The notes beneath the pieces are model-generated. The model made no database searches. It saw only the letters and a program-made list of their open reading frames with translations, and was not told where the DNA came from. Below, one piece after another: positions 1 through 5,772 of a DNA stretch of 9,252 nucleotides (the stretch's first letter is position 1; each line of letters starts with the position of its first letter). The translations under genes were made by a program, and so were the position numbers. The DNA comes from Chloroflexia bacterium. Lineage in GTDB: Bacteria; Chloroflexota; Chloroflexia; Thermomicrobiales; UBA6265. The DNA lies in NCBI GenBank assembly GCA_013696525.1, contig JACCYK010000617.1, positions 1 to 9,252 on the forward strand. The letters run 5' to 3'.

Positions 1-84
1 GGACAGGGGCTGTTCCCGCGCGTCGTTGCCGACTGAGTCGTAGGTCGGAAGTGGAGCGCGCATGCTCGACACTGACGACCGCAC
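1..84 (-). CDS. Start of an unidentified gene, truncated by the window edge
   Basis: An open frame begins at a GTG (84) and stays open to the window edge, giving 28 codons with no stop. An SD sequence AAGGAG (plus positions 93-98) lies 8 bases upstream of the GTG; an in-frame ATG at 63 is an alternative start without an equally good SD. The frame opens 34 bp after the creatininase stop on the same strand, so it probably continues that operon. The visible N-terminus has no membrane segment or recognisable motif, so no function is proposed. Support comes from SD, spacing and openness only; 28 open codons in GC-rich DNA is weak evidence by itself. Confidence 0.45.
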   Translation of the reverse strand, partial: MRSSVSSMRAPLPTYDSVGNDAREQPLS

Positions 85-100
85 GATCGACACTCCTTCA

Positions 101-121
101 CGACTCACGACTCACGACTCA
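101..121 (-). repeat. Three tandem 7-bp repeats (TGAGTCG) over the creatininase stop codon
   Basis: Plus-strand CGACTCA occurs three times in direct tandem (101-107, 108-114, 115-121). Read on the coding (minus) strand, each unit starts with TGA, and the first TGA is the stop codon of the creatininase gene. Since 7 is not a multiple of 3, the repeats place stops in all three frames. A further copy in inverse orientation lies at 34-40. Confidence 0.85.
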
Positions 122-967
122 ATGATGATCGACCCGGGGCGCGATCGTGAGCCGGCGTAGCTCTTTGACCAGCTCGGCCAGTCCTTCGGCGGCGGCGGTC
201 AGGATCTGCTCGCCTTTTTCCGCGGTCGCCTTGGTGGCGTCGCCGCGGACACCGGTCTGGCTGAACGTGCTCCAGTACGGCATCCAGGCGATGGCCGAGG
301 CCTCGGCCGGGCGGCCGGCGACGAGATCGGTCCAGGCCGGGATGCTGGCGGTCGGATAGCGCTCCATCTCGGCGACCGCCTGGCTCATGTCGACCAGCTC
401 CGGCTTGATCGCCAGGTACATCGAGGTCTCCAGCTCGCAGGCATGGGAGATGCCGCCCGGCGGTGACTCGCGGATCGTGCCGACCAGGTCGCGCACGGTG
501 TTGATCCCCCAATGGTTGACCGCGATCGCCAGCGCCTTGCCCCCTGTCTCGACCACGGTCAGGCGGGCGATCACCTCGCAGAACGGGGTGTTGCTGCCGT
601 GGCCGTTGACGATCAGGATCCGGGTGAAGCCGTGGTGGGCCAGGCTCTTCGTGATGTCGAGCACGTATTTAATGAAGGTGTGACCGTCGATGGTGAGGGT
701 ACCGGGGAAATCCATGTGGTGCGGGCTATAGCCGTGAATCACCGGCGGCACCAAGACGCATTCTTCCGGGATCAAGGCGGCGCCGCGCTCACAGACCGTG
801 GTGCAGAGCAGCACGTCGGTATCGATCGGCAGATGGTGCCCATGGTCCTCGATCGTGGCCACCGGCAGCACCGCCACCCGTTCCGCGTTAGCCGCGTCGC
901 GCACCTCGCGCCAGGTCATCTCGCCAAACCGATATTTCACGGGCGATCCACCGCTCGCTTCTGACAT
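119..967 (-). CDS. Creatininase-family metal-dependent amidohydrolase
   Basis: The 282-residue protein belongs to the creatininase/MftE/ArfB-like family, cytoplasmic enzymes that hydrolyse cyclic or linear amide bonds with a two-metal centre. Family marks visible are the N-terminal block E40-D-H-G-H-H-L-P with E40, H42 and D51 as likely metal ligands, the NGHGSN block (H123), and SHACELETS at about 174-182, whose Glu residues match the usual HAGExETS motif. Length is typical (about 240-280). I chose the ATG at 967 because GGAGAGG (plus 975-981) lies 7 bases before it; the in-frame ATG at 973 is only 1 base from that SD. There is no signal peptide. It lies 45 bp after the aminotransferase gene on the same strand, with a hairpin between them, so it is probably co-transcribed. 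The substrate cannot be assigned; true creatininase activity is only one possibility, because most family members act on other amides. Confidence 0.9.
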   Translation of the reverse strand: MSEASGGSPVKYRFGEMTWREVRDAANAERVAVLPVATIEDHGHHLPIDTDVLLCTTVCERGAALIPEECVLVPPVIHGYSPHHMDFPGTLTIDGHTFIKYVLDITKSLAHHGFTRILIVNGHGSNTPFCEVIARLTVVETGGKALAIAVNHWGINTVRDLVGTIRESPPGGISHACELETSMYLAIKPELVDMSQAVAEMERYPTASIPAWTDLVAGRPAEASAIAWMPYWSTFSQTGVRGDATKATAEKGEQILTAAAEGLAELVKELRRLTIAPRVDHH

Positions 968-987
968 CCCCATTCCTCTCCGCGTAT

Positions 988-1023
988 CAACCGCCTAATC
1001 CTCGTTTGAAGATTAGGCGGTTG
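988..1023 (-). terminator. Perfect 13-bp hairpin spanning the aminotransferase stop codon
   Basis: CAACCGCCTAATC (988-1000) and GATTAGGCGGTTG (1011-1023) are exact reverse complements with a 10-base loop. The 5' arm on the minus strand covers the last codons and the TAA stop of the aminotransferase gene; the 3' arm ends 6 bases before the creatininase SD (plus 975-981). No T-run follows, so it is not a classic intrinsic terminator. A role in stabilising or partly uncoupling the two messages is inference. The structure itself is certain; the function is not. Confidence 0.55.
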
Positions 1024-2335
1024 TTCCCGCCCGCGTCCGCAACGCGCGCAACGCTCCCTCCACGGCTTCGAGCGTCCGCGCCACTTCTGGCTCGCCGTGG
1101 ACGGTCGAGACGTAGAACTTGGCGCCCGGGGTATGGAAGAGGCCGCGGTCCAACAGTTCCAGGCCGAAGGCCCAGGCCAGCGCGGCGTCGGCCTCCCGGC
1201 TGTCGTGATGGTTGCGAATCTCGCGCTCGGTGAAGAAGACTTGAAACACCGGGCCCTCGCCGATGGCTCGCACCGGCAGCCCCAGGTCGCGGCCGAGCGT
1301 CTCGATCCCCTGACGCAGCGTGTTGCCGGTGGCGAAGAGCCGCTCATACACGCCGGGCCGGCGCATCTCCGCCAAGGTGGCGAGACCGGCGACGGCGGCG
1401 ACCGGGTTGCCGCTCAGGGTGCCGCCCAGGTAGGCGTAGGAGCCGGAGCCGCGCAGGCTGGGATCGGTCAGGGCCAGGACGTCGCGCCGGCCGCAGACCG
1501 CCGCCATCGGATAGCCGCCACCGATGGCCTTGCCGTAGGTAGCGAGATCAGGTTGCACCCCGTAATACTCCTGTGCCCCGCCATAGGCGAGGCGAAACCC
1601 GGTCACCACCTCGTCAAAGATGAGCAGGACGCCATGCTGCCGCGTTGCCTCGCGGATCGCTTGCAGGAAGCCCGGCGCCGGGGCGATGCCGCGTTGGAGC
1701 GGCTCCACGATCACCGCCGCCAACTCGCCGGCATGGCGGGCGATCAGCCGCCGGGCCGCCGCCGCGTCATTGAACGGGGAGACGAGGACCGTGTCCGCCA
1801 CCGGTCGCGGGATGCCCGCCGAGTCGGGCTGCCACCAGCCCTGGCGGTCCGCCGCGCTGGCCAGGGTGCCGACCATCGCGTAGTCATGCGCCCCGTGGTA
1901 GCCGCCCTCGAACTTCAACACGGTCGATTTGCCGGTAAAGGCGCGGGCCAGCCGCAGGGCGTGGAAGGTCGCTTCGGTGCCGGTGGAGACATACTTGATC
2001 GCCTCGCCGCAGGGGACCGCCGCGACGATCTGGCGCGAAAGGTCGATGATCGGTTCGTTCAGGGTGTAGAAGGTCGAGCCCTTCGCCGCTTGGTCCTGGA
2101 CCGCGGCAACGACCGCGGGATGGGCGTGGCCGAGGATCATCGGCCCCGAGCCCAGGACGTAGTCGATGTACTGGTTGCCGTCGACGTCCCAGAGATAGGG
2201 ACCGCTCCCCCGCTCCATCACGATCGTGCGATCAAGGGGGAGCTGGAACAGGCCAAGGCAGGCGCCGGGCATGATTTGCTCGGCTTGGCGCACCAGCTCG
2301 GCGGTGCGCTGCCGCCGGGGTTCGCTCGCGCTCAC
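1013..2335 (-). CDS. Class-III PLP aminotransferase, glutamate-1-semialdehyde aminomutase type
   Basis: A 440-residue fold-type I PLP enzyme that moves an amino group to or within a substrate in the cytoplasm. Visible marks are LWDVDGNQYIDY (about 48-59), GPMILGHAHP (64-73), the phosphate-binding STGTEA (117-122), the cofactor-ring Asp in FDEVVTGFR (D241), and YGKAIGGGYP with the Schiff-base lysine K269. Length fits the family (about 430). The frame is open further upstream, but the GTG at 2335 is preceded at 6 bases by GGAAGG (plus 2342-2347) and gives the normal N-terminus. HemL proper usually has SWGP where this protein has GSGP, and the neighbours are not tetrapyrrole genes, so I read it as a catabolic or amino-sugar/amino-acid paralogue rather than hemL. 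It sits between the sulfatase and creatininase genes on the same strand. Confidence 0.88.
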   Translation of the reverse strand: MSASEPRRQRTAELVRQAEQIMPGACLGLFQLPLDRTIVMERGSGPYLWDVDGNQYIDYVLGSGPMILGHAHPAVVAAVQDQAAKGSTFYTLNEPIIDLSRQIVAAVPCGEAIKYVSTGTEATFHALRLARAFTGKSTVLKFEGGYHGAHDYAMVGTLASAADRQGWWQPDSAGIPRPVADTVLVSPFNDAAAARRLIARHAGELAAVIVEPLQRGIAPAPGFLQAIREATRQHGVLLIFDEVVTGFRLAYGGAQEYYGVQPDLATYGKAIGGGYPMAAVCGRRDVLALTDPSLRGSGSYAYLGGTLSGNPVAAVAGLATLAEMRRPGVYERLFATGNTLRQGIETLGRDLGLPVRAIGEGPVFQVFFTEREIRNHHDSREADAALAWAFGLELLDRGLFHTPGAKFYVSTVHGEPEVARTLEAVEGALRALRTRAGTTA

Positions 2336-2564
2336 GGTCAACCTTCCTCTCAGCGGCGGTGTTCCCGGTGATGAACGCCCGCTGGCAGCGCGCCTGCCGC
2401 GTCCTCCGAAGCCCCGAGCATCAGGGGCGCCATTGTAGCAGCGTTCAAGCGGTATGACCGGCTGGCGATGACCACGGTCGTCGCTGGCCGGCGACACTCT
2501 CGGAGACGTACGGTGTAGGGTGCTGAAGGCACCGCTGGCTAAGCGCACCAAGCTCGTCGGCCGT

Positions 2565-2620
2565 CAAGCGCGGGGCTGAACCCCCGCGCTGAATGGACAA
2601 ACCCGGCTAAAAGCCGGCTC
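2565..2620 (-). repeat. Two-hairpin palindromic unit, left copy
   Basis: The unit contains two hairpins. AGCGCGGGG (2567-2575) pairs with CCCCGCGCT (2582-2590) across a 6-base loop, and CCGGCT (2603-2608) pairs with AGCCGG (2612-2617) across a 3-base loop. The whole 56-bp block recurs in inverted orientation at 2723-2777 with only a few changes. It resembles REP/BIME-type intergenic palindromes; that comparison is from general knowledge, not a search. Confidence 0.85.
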
Positions 2621-2722
2621 TCTGCTCATCTCGGCGGTGGATTTCTCGCAACCGGGAATGGACGACGGCCTCAGGCTCCCGCGGCTGATGAGGCGAGGCC
2701 GACCCGAGCACTCAACACGATC

Positions 2723-2777
2723 AGCCGGCTTCTAGCCGGGTTCGTGTTCTGAGCGCGGGGGTTCACCCCCGCGCTTG
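2723..2777 (+). repeat. Two-hairpin palindromic unit, right (inverted) copy
   Basis: This is the reverse complement of the 2565-2620 unit. AGCCGGCT-T-CTAGCCGGG forms the first hairpin (2723-2740), and AGCGCGGGGG...CCCCCGCGCT (2752-2775) forms the second, with loop TTCA. The two linker segments differ slightly in sequence while both stems are kept, which points to selection or replication of the structure rather than one recent copy. Confidence 0.85.
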
Positions 2778-2845
2778 GCGGCCGACCGCACTGGGCATTG
2801 GTCAGACGGCGATCGTGGATGACGCTGAGCATTCACCCGCTCCCG

Positions 2846-4303
2846 CTACCAAAACGCCTCCCGCGCCGCCGACCGGTCCTCGGTCGCCACCAGCACATCA
2901 AGCAAATATTGCTCCAACTCAACCCGAATCTGGCGCGACCCCGGATCGTCCCACAGGTTGGTCAATTCATCGGGGTCCGCCGCCAGGTCGTACAGCTCGC
3001 CCGTCCGCGGCCGGTCGGTGGCCGGCGGCCCATGATGGACGCAGATCTTGTATTGCCCGCGCCGCAACATCGTTACCTGCACCGGCGGGTCGTAGGGGTG
3101 GCCGCTGTCGCGGTACTCGCAGAGAGCCCAGCCGCGGGCCCCGGCGTCCGCATCATCCCGCGCCAGCGGCAGCAGGCTCCGGGCCTGGCTGCCGGGCAGG
3201 GGCGGCGCCCCCGCCGCTTCCAGGAAGGTCGGGCAGAGATCCATCCACTCGACCAGCTCGGAGCGGCGCGCTCCGGCCGGCAGGTGTCCCGGCCAGCGCA
3301 GAATCAGCGGCACCCGGACCGCGCCCTCGTAGAACATCGGCCCTTTCAACAACAGCTCGTGGTCGCCCAGCATCTCGCCGTGGTCGCTGGTAAAACCTAC
3401 CAGCGTGTTGCGGGCCAGCCCCAACTGCACCAGCGCGGCCAGCATCCGCCCGACCTCGCCGTCGATCAGCGTCACCATCGCGTAGTAGGCGGCCACGATC
3501 CGCTGGATCTCGTCGGCAGAGTGGTCCGCGTAGCCGCGGGCGTGCCCCGCGTAGCTGGCGCGTGTGATCTGGCGTTGAATCTCCGGCTTCGTCGCCAGCG
3601 ATCCCAGGTGGCCGATCGGGCGCGGCATTTGCGCCGGGTCGTAGCGCGCCAGGTACTCCGGTGGCGCGATGAAGGGGTGGTGGGGGTCGTAGAAGTTGGC
3701 CCAGAGGAAGAACGGCCGTTCCGGGTCGCGGCCGCGGTCCAGGAAGTCAATCGTCTGCTCCCCTACCCAGCGGCTGTAGTGGGCCTCGGTCGGCATATTG
3801 TCGAACGTCAGCGCCCCGTCCCCCTGATCCCGGTCCCGCGTCAGCGCCGCCGCGTAGAGATCGGGGAAGGTGGCTTCCAGCCAGCGGTGATACTGATTCT
3901 CCGGCGAGCGGTGCGACGGATCGTGCGCCCACTGAAAGAGCCGGAACCCGTCGTCCAGCCGCTCCTCGGTGCGGCCGCCGAAGGCCGGCCCCAAGTGCAG
4001 CTTCCCGATCAGCCCGCAGTCGTAGCCGTCGTCCGCCAGCGCCCGCGAGAGGAGCGGCACCCCCGGCGGCAGCGCCACCCCGTTCGCCCAGAGCCCGTGG
4101 GTATGAACATAGCGGCCGGTGATCAGGCTGGCCCGGGCCGGGGCGCAGACCGGGTTCTGCACGTAGCACTGCTCGAACAAGACCCCCTCGCCAGCCAGGC
4201 CGTCAATCGCCGGCGTCTGGATGCGCGGGTTGCCGTAGCACCCCAGCGCGTCATACCGCTGCTGGTCGGTACAGATAAACAGGATGTTCGGTCTTTCGTC
4301 CAC
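2846..4303 (-). CDS. Formylglycine-dependent sulfatase / phosphonate monoester hydrolase-like enzyme
   Basis: A 485-residue alkaline-phosphatase-superfamily hydrolase expected to cleave sulfate (or phosph(on)ate) esters. The N-terminus RPNILFICTDQQRYDALGCYG carries the metal-binding Asp D13. The sulfatase signature C-x-P-x-R appears as PVCAPARASLITGR with C53 the residue that would be converted to formylglycine and R57 beside it. GLIGKLHLG gives K101 and H103, SDHGEMLGDH gives D307/H308, and LLLKGPMFYEGAVRVPLI gives K320. Length is typical. I chose the GTG at 4303 because AGGAG (plus 4312-4316) sits 8 bases before it and the usual RPNIL start follows; an open extension to 4552 overlaps the PIN gene and looks non-coding. 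No signal peptide is seen, so it is probably cytoplasmic. The activating formylglycine enzyme is not in the window. The substrate is unknown. Confidence 0.92.
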   Translation of the reverse strand: MDERPNILFICTDQQRYDALGCYGNPRIQTPAIDGLAGEGVLFEQCYVQNPVCAPARASLITGRYVHTHGLWANGVALPPGVPLLSRALADDGYDCGLIGKLHLGPAFGGRTEERLDDGFRLFQWAHDPSHRSPENQYHRWLEATFPDLYAAALTRDRDQGDGALTFDNMPTEAHYSRWVGEQTIDFLDRGRDPERPFFLWANFYDPHHPFIAPPEYLARYDPAQMPRPIGHLGSLATKPEIQRQITRASYAGHARGYADHSADEIQRIVAAYYAMVTLIDGEVGRMLAALVQLGLARNTLVGFTSDHGEMLGDHELLLKGPMFYEGAVRVPLILRWPGHLPAGARRSELVEWMDLCPTFLEAAGAPPLPGSQARSLLPLARDDADAGARGWALCEYRDSGHPYDPPVQVTMLRRGQYKICVHHGPPATDRPRTGELYDLAADPDELTNLWDDPGSRQIRVELEQYLLDVLVATEDRSAAREAFW

Positions 4304-4445
4304 GATCGGAGCTCCTAACCCGATGAGAATCGCGAGACGCCGCGCTGACCGGAGGGAGCGGGGTTCAGGATCACGGCATCCGCGGTGGGAGTGCGCTTGG
4401 CGCGGTGAGGCCGGCTCAGCGATTCCCGGCCGGGTCTGCCCCAAA

Positions 4446-4844
4446 CTACGTTGGCAAGGCCGATTCGATGTCCGTCGCGGCAAAGTCTTGCCCAATGTAC
4501 AGCAACGGCTCATCGCGGAAGCGGGCCAGCGCGTAGGCGAAGCAATCACCAAAGTTCAGCCGTGCCGGATGCCCACTGCCCTTGCCGTACCGGTTGAAGG
4601 CGATTCGAGCAAGCCCAACTTGCTCCGGCGTCACCGGTTCGATCACGGGACGGACTTCAACGAGAAACACCTCAAGCTCTTCCTCTGCCTCCGGTAAGCC
4701 GGAGCGATCGATGACCATGTACGATTCGAAGAGATTCGCGGCAGAGATGCGAGGATGGGGATCGACAAGGATGCGCCGCACGATTTCCGATGATCCCGCC
4801 TCGCCATACACGACCGCTACTACTGCCGACGTATCGACAATCAC
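4446..4844 (-). CDS. PIN-domain RNase toxin, VapC type
   Basis: A 132-residue PIN-domain protein, likely a metal-dependent ribonuclease toxin. It begins with the typical MIVDTSA strand (D4), has E40 in ISAANLFE, the strongly diagnostic NFGDCFAYALA (D100), and a final acidic patch at LLYIGQDFAATDI (D120, D125). All four catalytic acidic positions are present, so it looks active. The start is a GTG at 4844, overlapping by 4 bp (GTGA) the stop of the upstream antitoxin-like gene, with no strong SD of its own, so translational coupling is likely. Its partner is AbrB-like, not the ribbon-helix-helix VapB most often found with this VapC subtype. It ends 142 bp before the sulfatase start. Identification as PIN/VapC is confident; toxicity is inferred from family and arrangement. 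Confidence 0.9.
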   Translation of the reverse strand: MIVDTSAVVAVVYGEAGSSEIVRRILVDPHPRISAANLFESYMVIDRSGLPEAEEELEVFLVEVRPVIEPVTPEQVGLARIAFNRYGKGSGHPARLNFGDCFAYALARFRDEPLLYIGQDFAATDIESALPT

Positions 4845-5101
4845 TTGGGCAGGCCATCCGGGCCGTAGAGCAACTCATCATGGTCGAGAGCAAGCCATTC
4901 GGGGTCGGCCGCCTCCCTGACTCTCCGCCCACCCGCTACCAGCGCCTGGATCACCCGTTCTTGTTCCTCGGCGGAGCGGCGGACTACCGCCGGCTCAGGT
5001 TCGGTTTCTGGTTCAAGGTGGATCGTAATCGTTTGTCCAGCATGCGTGCCGGGAATCGCAATCCGGCCATCAGGTTCTACGGTGAGAGTAAGGATTCGCA
5101 T
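4841..5101 (-). CDS. AbrB-like antitoxin, tandem copy 1 (toxin partner)
   Basis: An 86-residue protein with an N-terminal beta-hairpin region (EPDGRIAIPGTHAGQTITIHLE, about residues 9-30, key residues DGR, IPG, HAGQT) resembling a shortened AbrB/MazE swapped-hairpin DNA-binding fold. A charged helical middle (about 38-65) follows, then a tail ending LDHDELLYGPDGLPK. ATG start at 5101 with GGAAGG upstream. The stop overlaps the PIN toxin start by 4 bp, the classic antitoxin-first arrangement. By analogy with VapB proteins, the C-terminal tail with its terminal basic residue probably blocks the acidic PIN active site, and the N-terminus represses the operon. Both roles are inferred. Confidence 0.78.
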   Translation of the reverse strand: MRILTLTVEPDGRIAIPGTHAGQTITIHLEPETEPEPAVVRRSAEEQERVIQALVAGGRRVREAADPEWLALDHDELLYGPDGLPK

Positions 5102-5149
5102 GGTCGTTCCATCCTTCCAATCTACTCGGTGTGGAGCTGACCGCGAGCG

Positions 5150-5407
5150 TCACCGAGGCAGACCATCGGGGCCGTACAACCAGTCCCCATGGTTGAGCGC
5201 ACGGGCAAGATCCTCAGGAGAGATCGACATCCGGGCTTGCCTGCTCTCCTCCATCTGTTCTCGAACTATTCGCTCCCCCTCTTCCGGAGAAAATCTCCGT
5301 GCCGGGGGGGCGTCCAGCTCAACATGAATCGTCATCGTCTGCCCAGCATGAGTTCCCGGAATCTCAACTCGGCCATCAGGTCCCACAATGACCGTTATCG
5401 TCTGCAT
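5150..5407 (-). CDS. AbrB-like antitoxin paralogue, tandem copy 2 (no adjacent toxin)
   Basis: An 85-residue paralogue of the proteins at 4841-5101 and 5463-5723. It keeps the hairpin block GPDGRVEIPGTHAGQTMTIHVE (about 9-30, key DGR, IPGTHAGQT) and the tail NHGDWLYGPDGLPR, but the middle is the most divergent of the three (SPEDLARAL instead of DPEWL). ATG at 5407 with GAGGTG about 6 bases upstream. It lies 48 bp before copy 1. No toxin gene follows it, and that gap is too short for a decayed one. It is either a duplicated antitoxin acting on the single PIN toxin or on a toxin elsewhere, or a solitary regulator. Confidence 0.72.
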   Translation of the reverse strand: MQTITVIVGPDGRVEIPGTHAGQTMTIHVELDAPPARRFSPEEGERIVREQMEESRQARMSISPEDLARALNHGDWLYGPDGLPR

Positions 5408-5462
5408 CTCGGCACCTCAATTCTGATCTGACCGATGGATAACCCCGGACGGGCCGAGCATG

Positions 5463-5723
5463 TCACCGCGGCAGCCCATCCGGGCCGTATAACCATTCGC
5501 CATGATCGAGTTCGAGCCACTCGGGATCAGCCTTCTCGCGAAAACGCCTACCCGCCTCTAGCTGCTCTTGGACCAATCGTTCCTGTTCCTCAGAGGACAG
5601 TCGCGCCACCTCGGACGTATCCCGGGACTCCGGTTCTACATGGATGGTCACGGTTTGCCCAGCGCGGATGCCCGGAATCTCGATCCGCCCGTCAGGTCCA
5701 GCGGTGACTGTTGTCTTCTTCAT
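5463..5723 (-). CDS. AbrB-like antitoxin paralogue, tandem copy 3 (no adjacent toxin)
   Basis: An 86-residue paralogue starting MKKTTVTAGPDGRIEIPG and ending LDHGEWLYGPDGLPR. The ATG at 5723 is chosen because it aligns exactly with the other two copies and has a G-run (GGGGGAT) about 8 bases before it; a TTG at 5747 would add 8 residues absent from the paralogues. The helix and tail (REKADPEWLELDHGEWLYG) are closer to copy 1 than to copy 2. It is the first gene of the array, 49 bp after the typA stop, with a hairpin over the gap. No toxin gene follows directly. Same functional inference as for the other copies. Confidence 0.75.
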   Translation of the reverse strand: MKKTTVTAGPDGRIEIPGIRAGQTVTIHVEPESRDTSEVARLSSEEQERLVQEQLEAGRRFREKADPEWLELDHGEWLYGPDGLPR

Positions 5724-5732
5724 CGTGCTATC

Positions 5733-5760
5733 CCCCCATCCAGTCAACCCTGGATGAGGG
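5733..5760 (-). promoter_or_regulatory. Inverted repeat before the antitoxin array, overlapping its ribosome-binding G-run
   Basis: CATCCAG (5737-5743) pairs with CTGGATG (5750-5756) over a 6-base loop. After one mismatch, CCC (5733-5735) pairs with GGG (5758-5760). On the minus strand the 3' arm includes the G-rich stretch that would serve as SD for the 5723 start. It may be an antitoxin operator or an RNA hairpin hiding the SD, or both. No T-run follows, so a typA terminator is less likely. Confidence 0.45.
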
Positions 5761-5772
5761 AATGATAGGAGA

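Larger units (their letters stand above)
2336..2845. other. 510-bp non-coding spacer between sulfatase and aminotransferase genes
   Basis: No credible gene is seen here; open frames that cross it are overruns or shadows. On the minus strand a TACAAT hexamer (plus 2432-2437) about 97 bases before the aminotransferase start could be a -10 box, but no good -35 is seen at the right spacing. Small GC hairpins occur around 2411-2428. The main content is the inverted pair of palindromic units described separately (2565-2620 and 2723-2777), separated by about 100 bp of unique sequence. The spacer suggests that sulfatase and aminotransferase are separate transcription units. Confidence 0.6.

Noticed and set aside
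1097..2371. Plus-strand open frame of 424 codons antisense to the aminotransferase
   Set aside because: Low-complexity Arg/Gly/Ala composition and no recognisable domain; it is a shadow of the PLP enzyme, whose lysine and Asp motifs are intact.
2336..2551. N-terminal extension of the aminotransferase reading frame to 2551
   Set aside because: Arg/Pro-rich with no family similarity; the GTG at 2335 with GGAAGG gives the expected length.
2565..2777. CRISPR array
   Set aside because: Only two copies in inverted orientation with internal palindromes and one unique 100-bp segment; no regular direct repeats or spacers.
2798..4318. Plus-strand open frame of 506 codons antisense to the sulfatase
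   Set aside because: It is rich in Arg, Pro, Gln and His with no family motifs and mirrors the GC-rich sulfatase codons. The sulfatase on the other strand has complete catalytic motifs and an SD.
4304..4552. N-terminal extension of the sulfatase reading frame to 4552
   Set aside because: It overlaps the end of the PIN gene, has no conserved content, and the GTG at 4303 has a well-placed AGGAG and the normal family start.
5742..5767. Promoter for the antitoxin array (TTGACT at 5742-5747, TATCAT at 5762-5767 on the minus strand)
   Set aside because: TTGACT has no -10 at 16-18 bases downstream, and TATCAT has no acceptable -35; the two boxes are in the wrong order to form one promoter.
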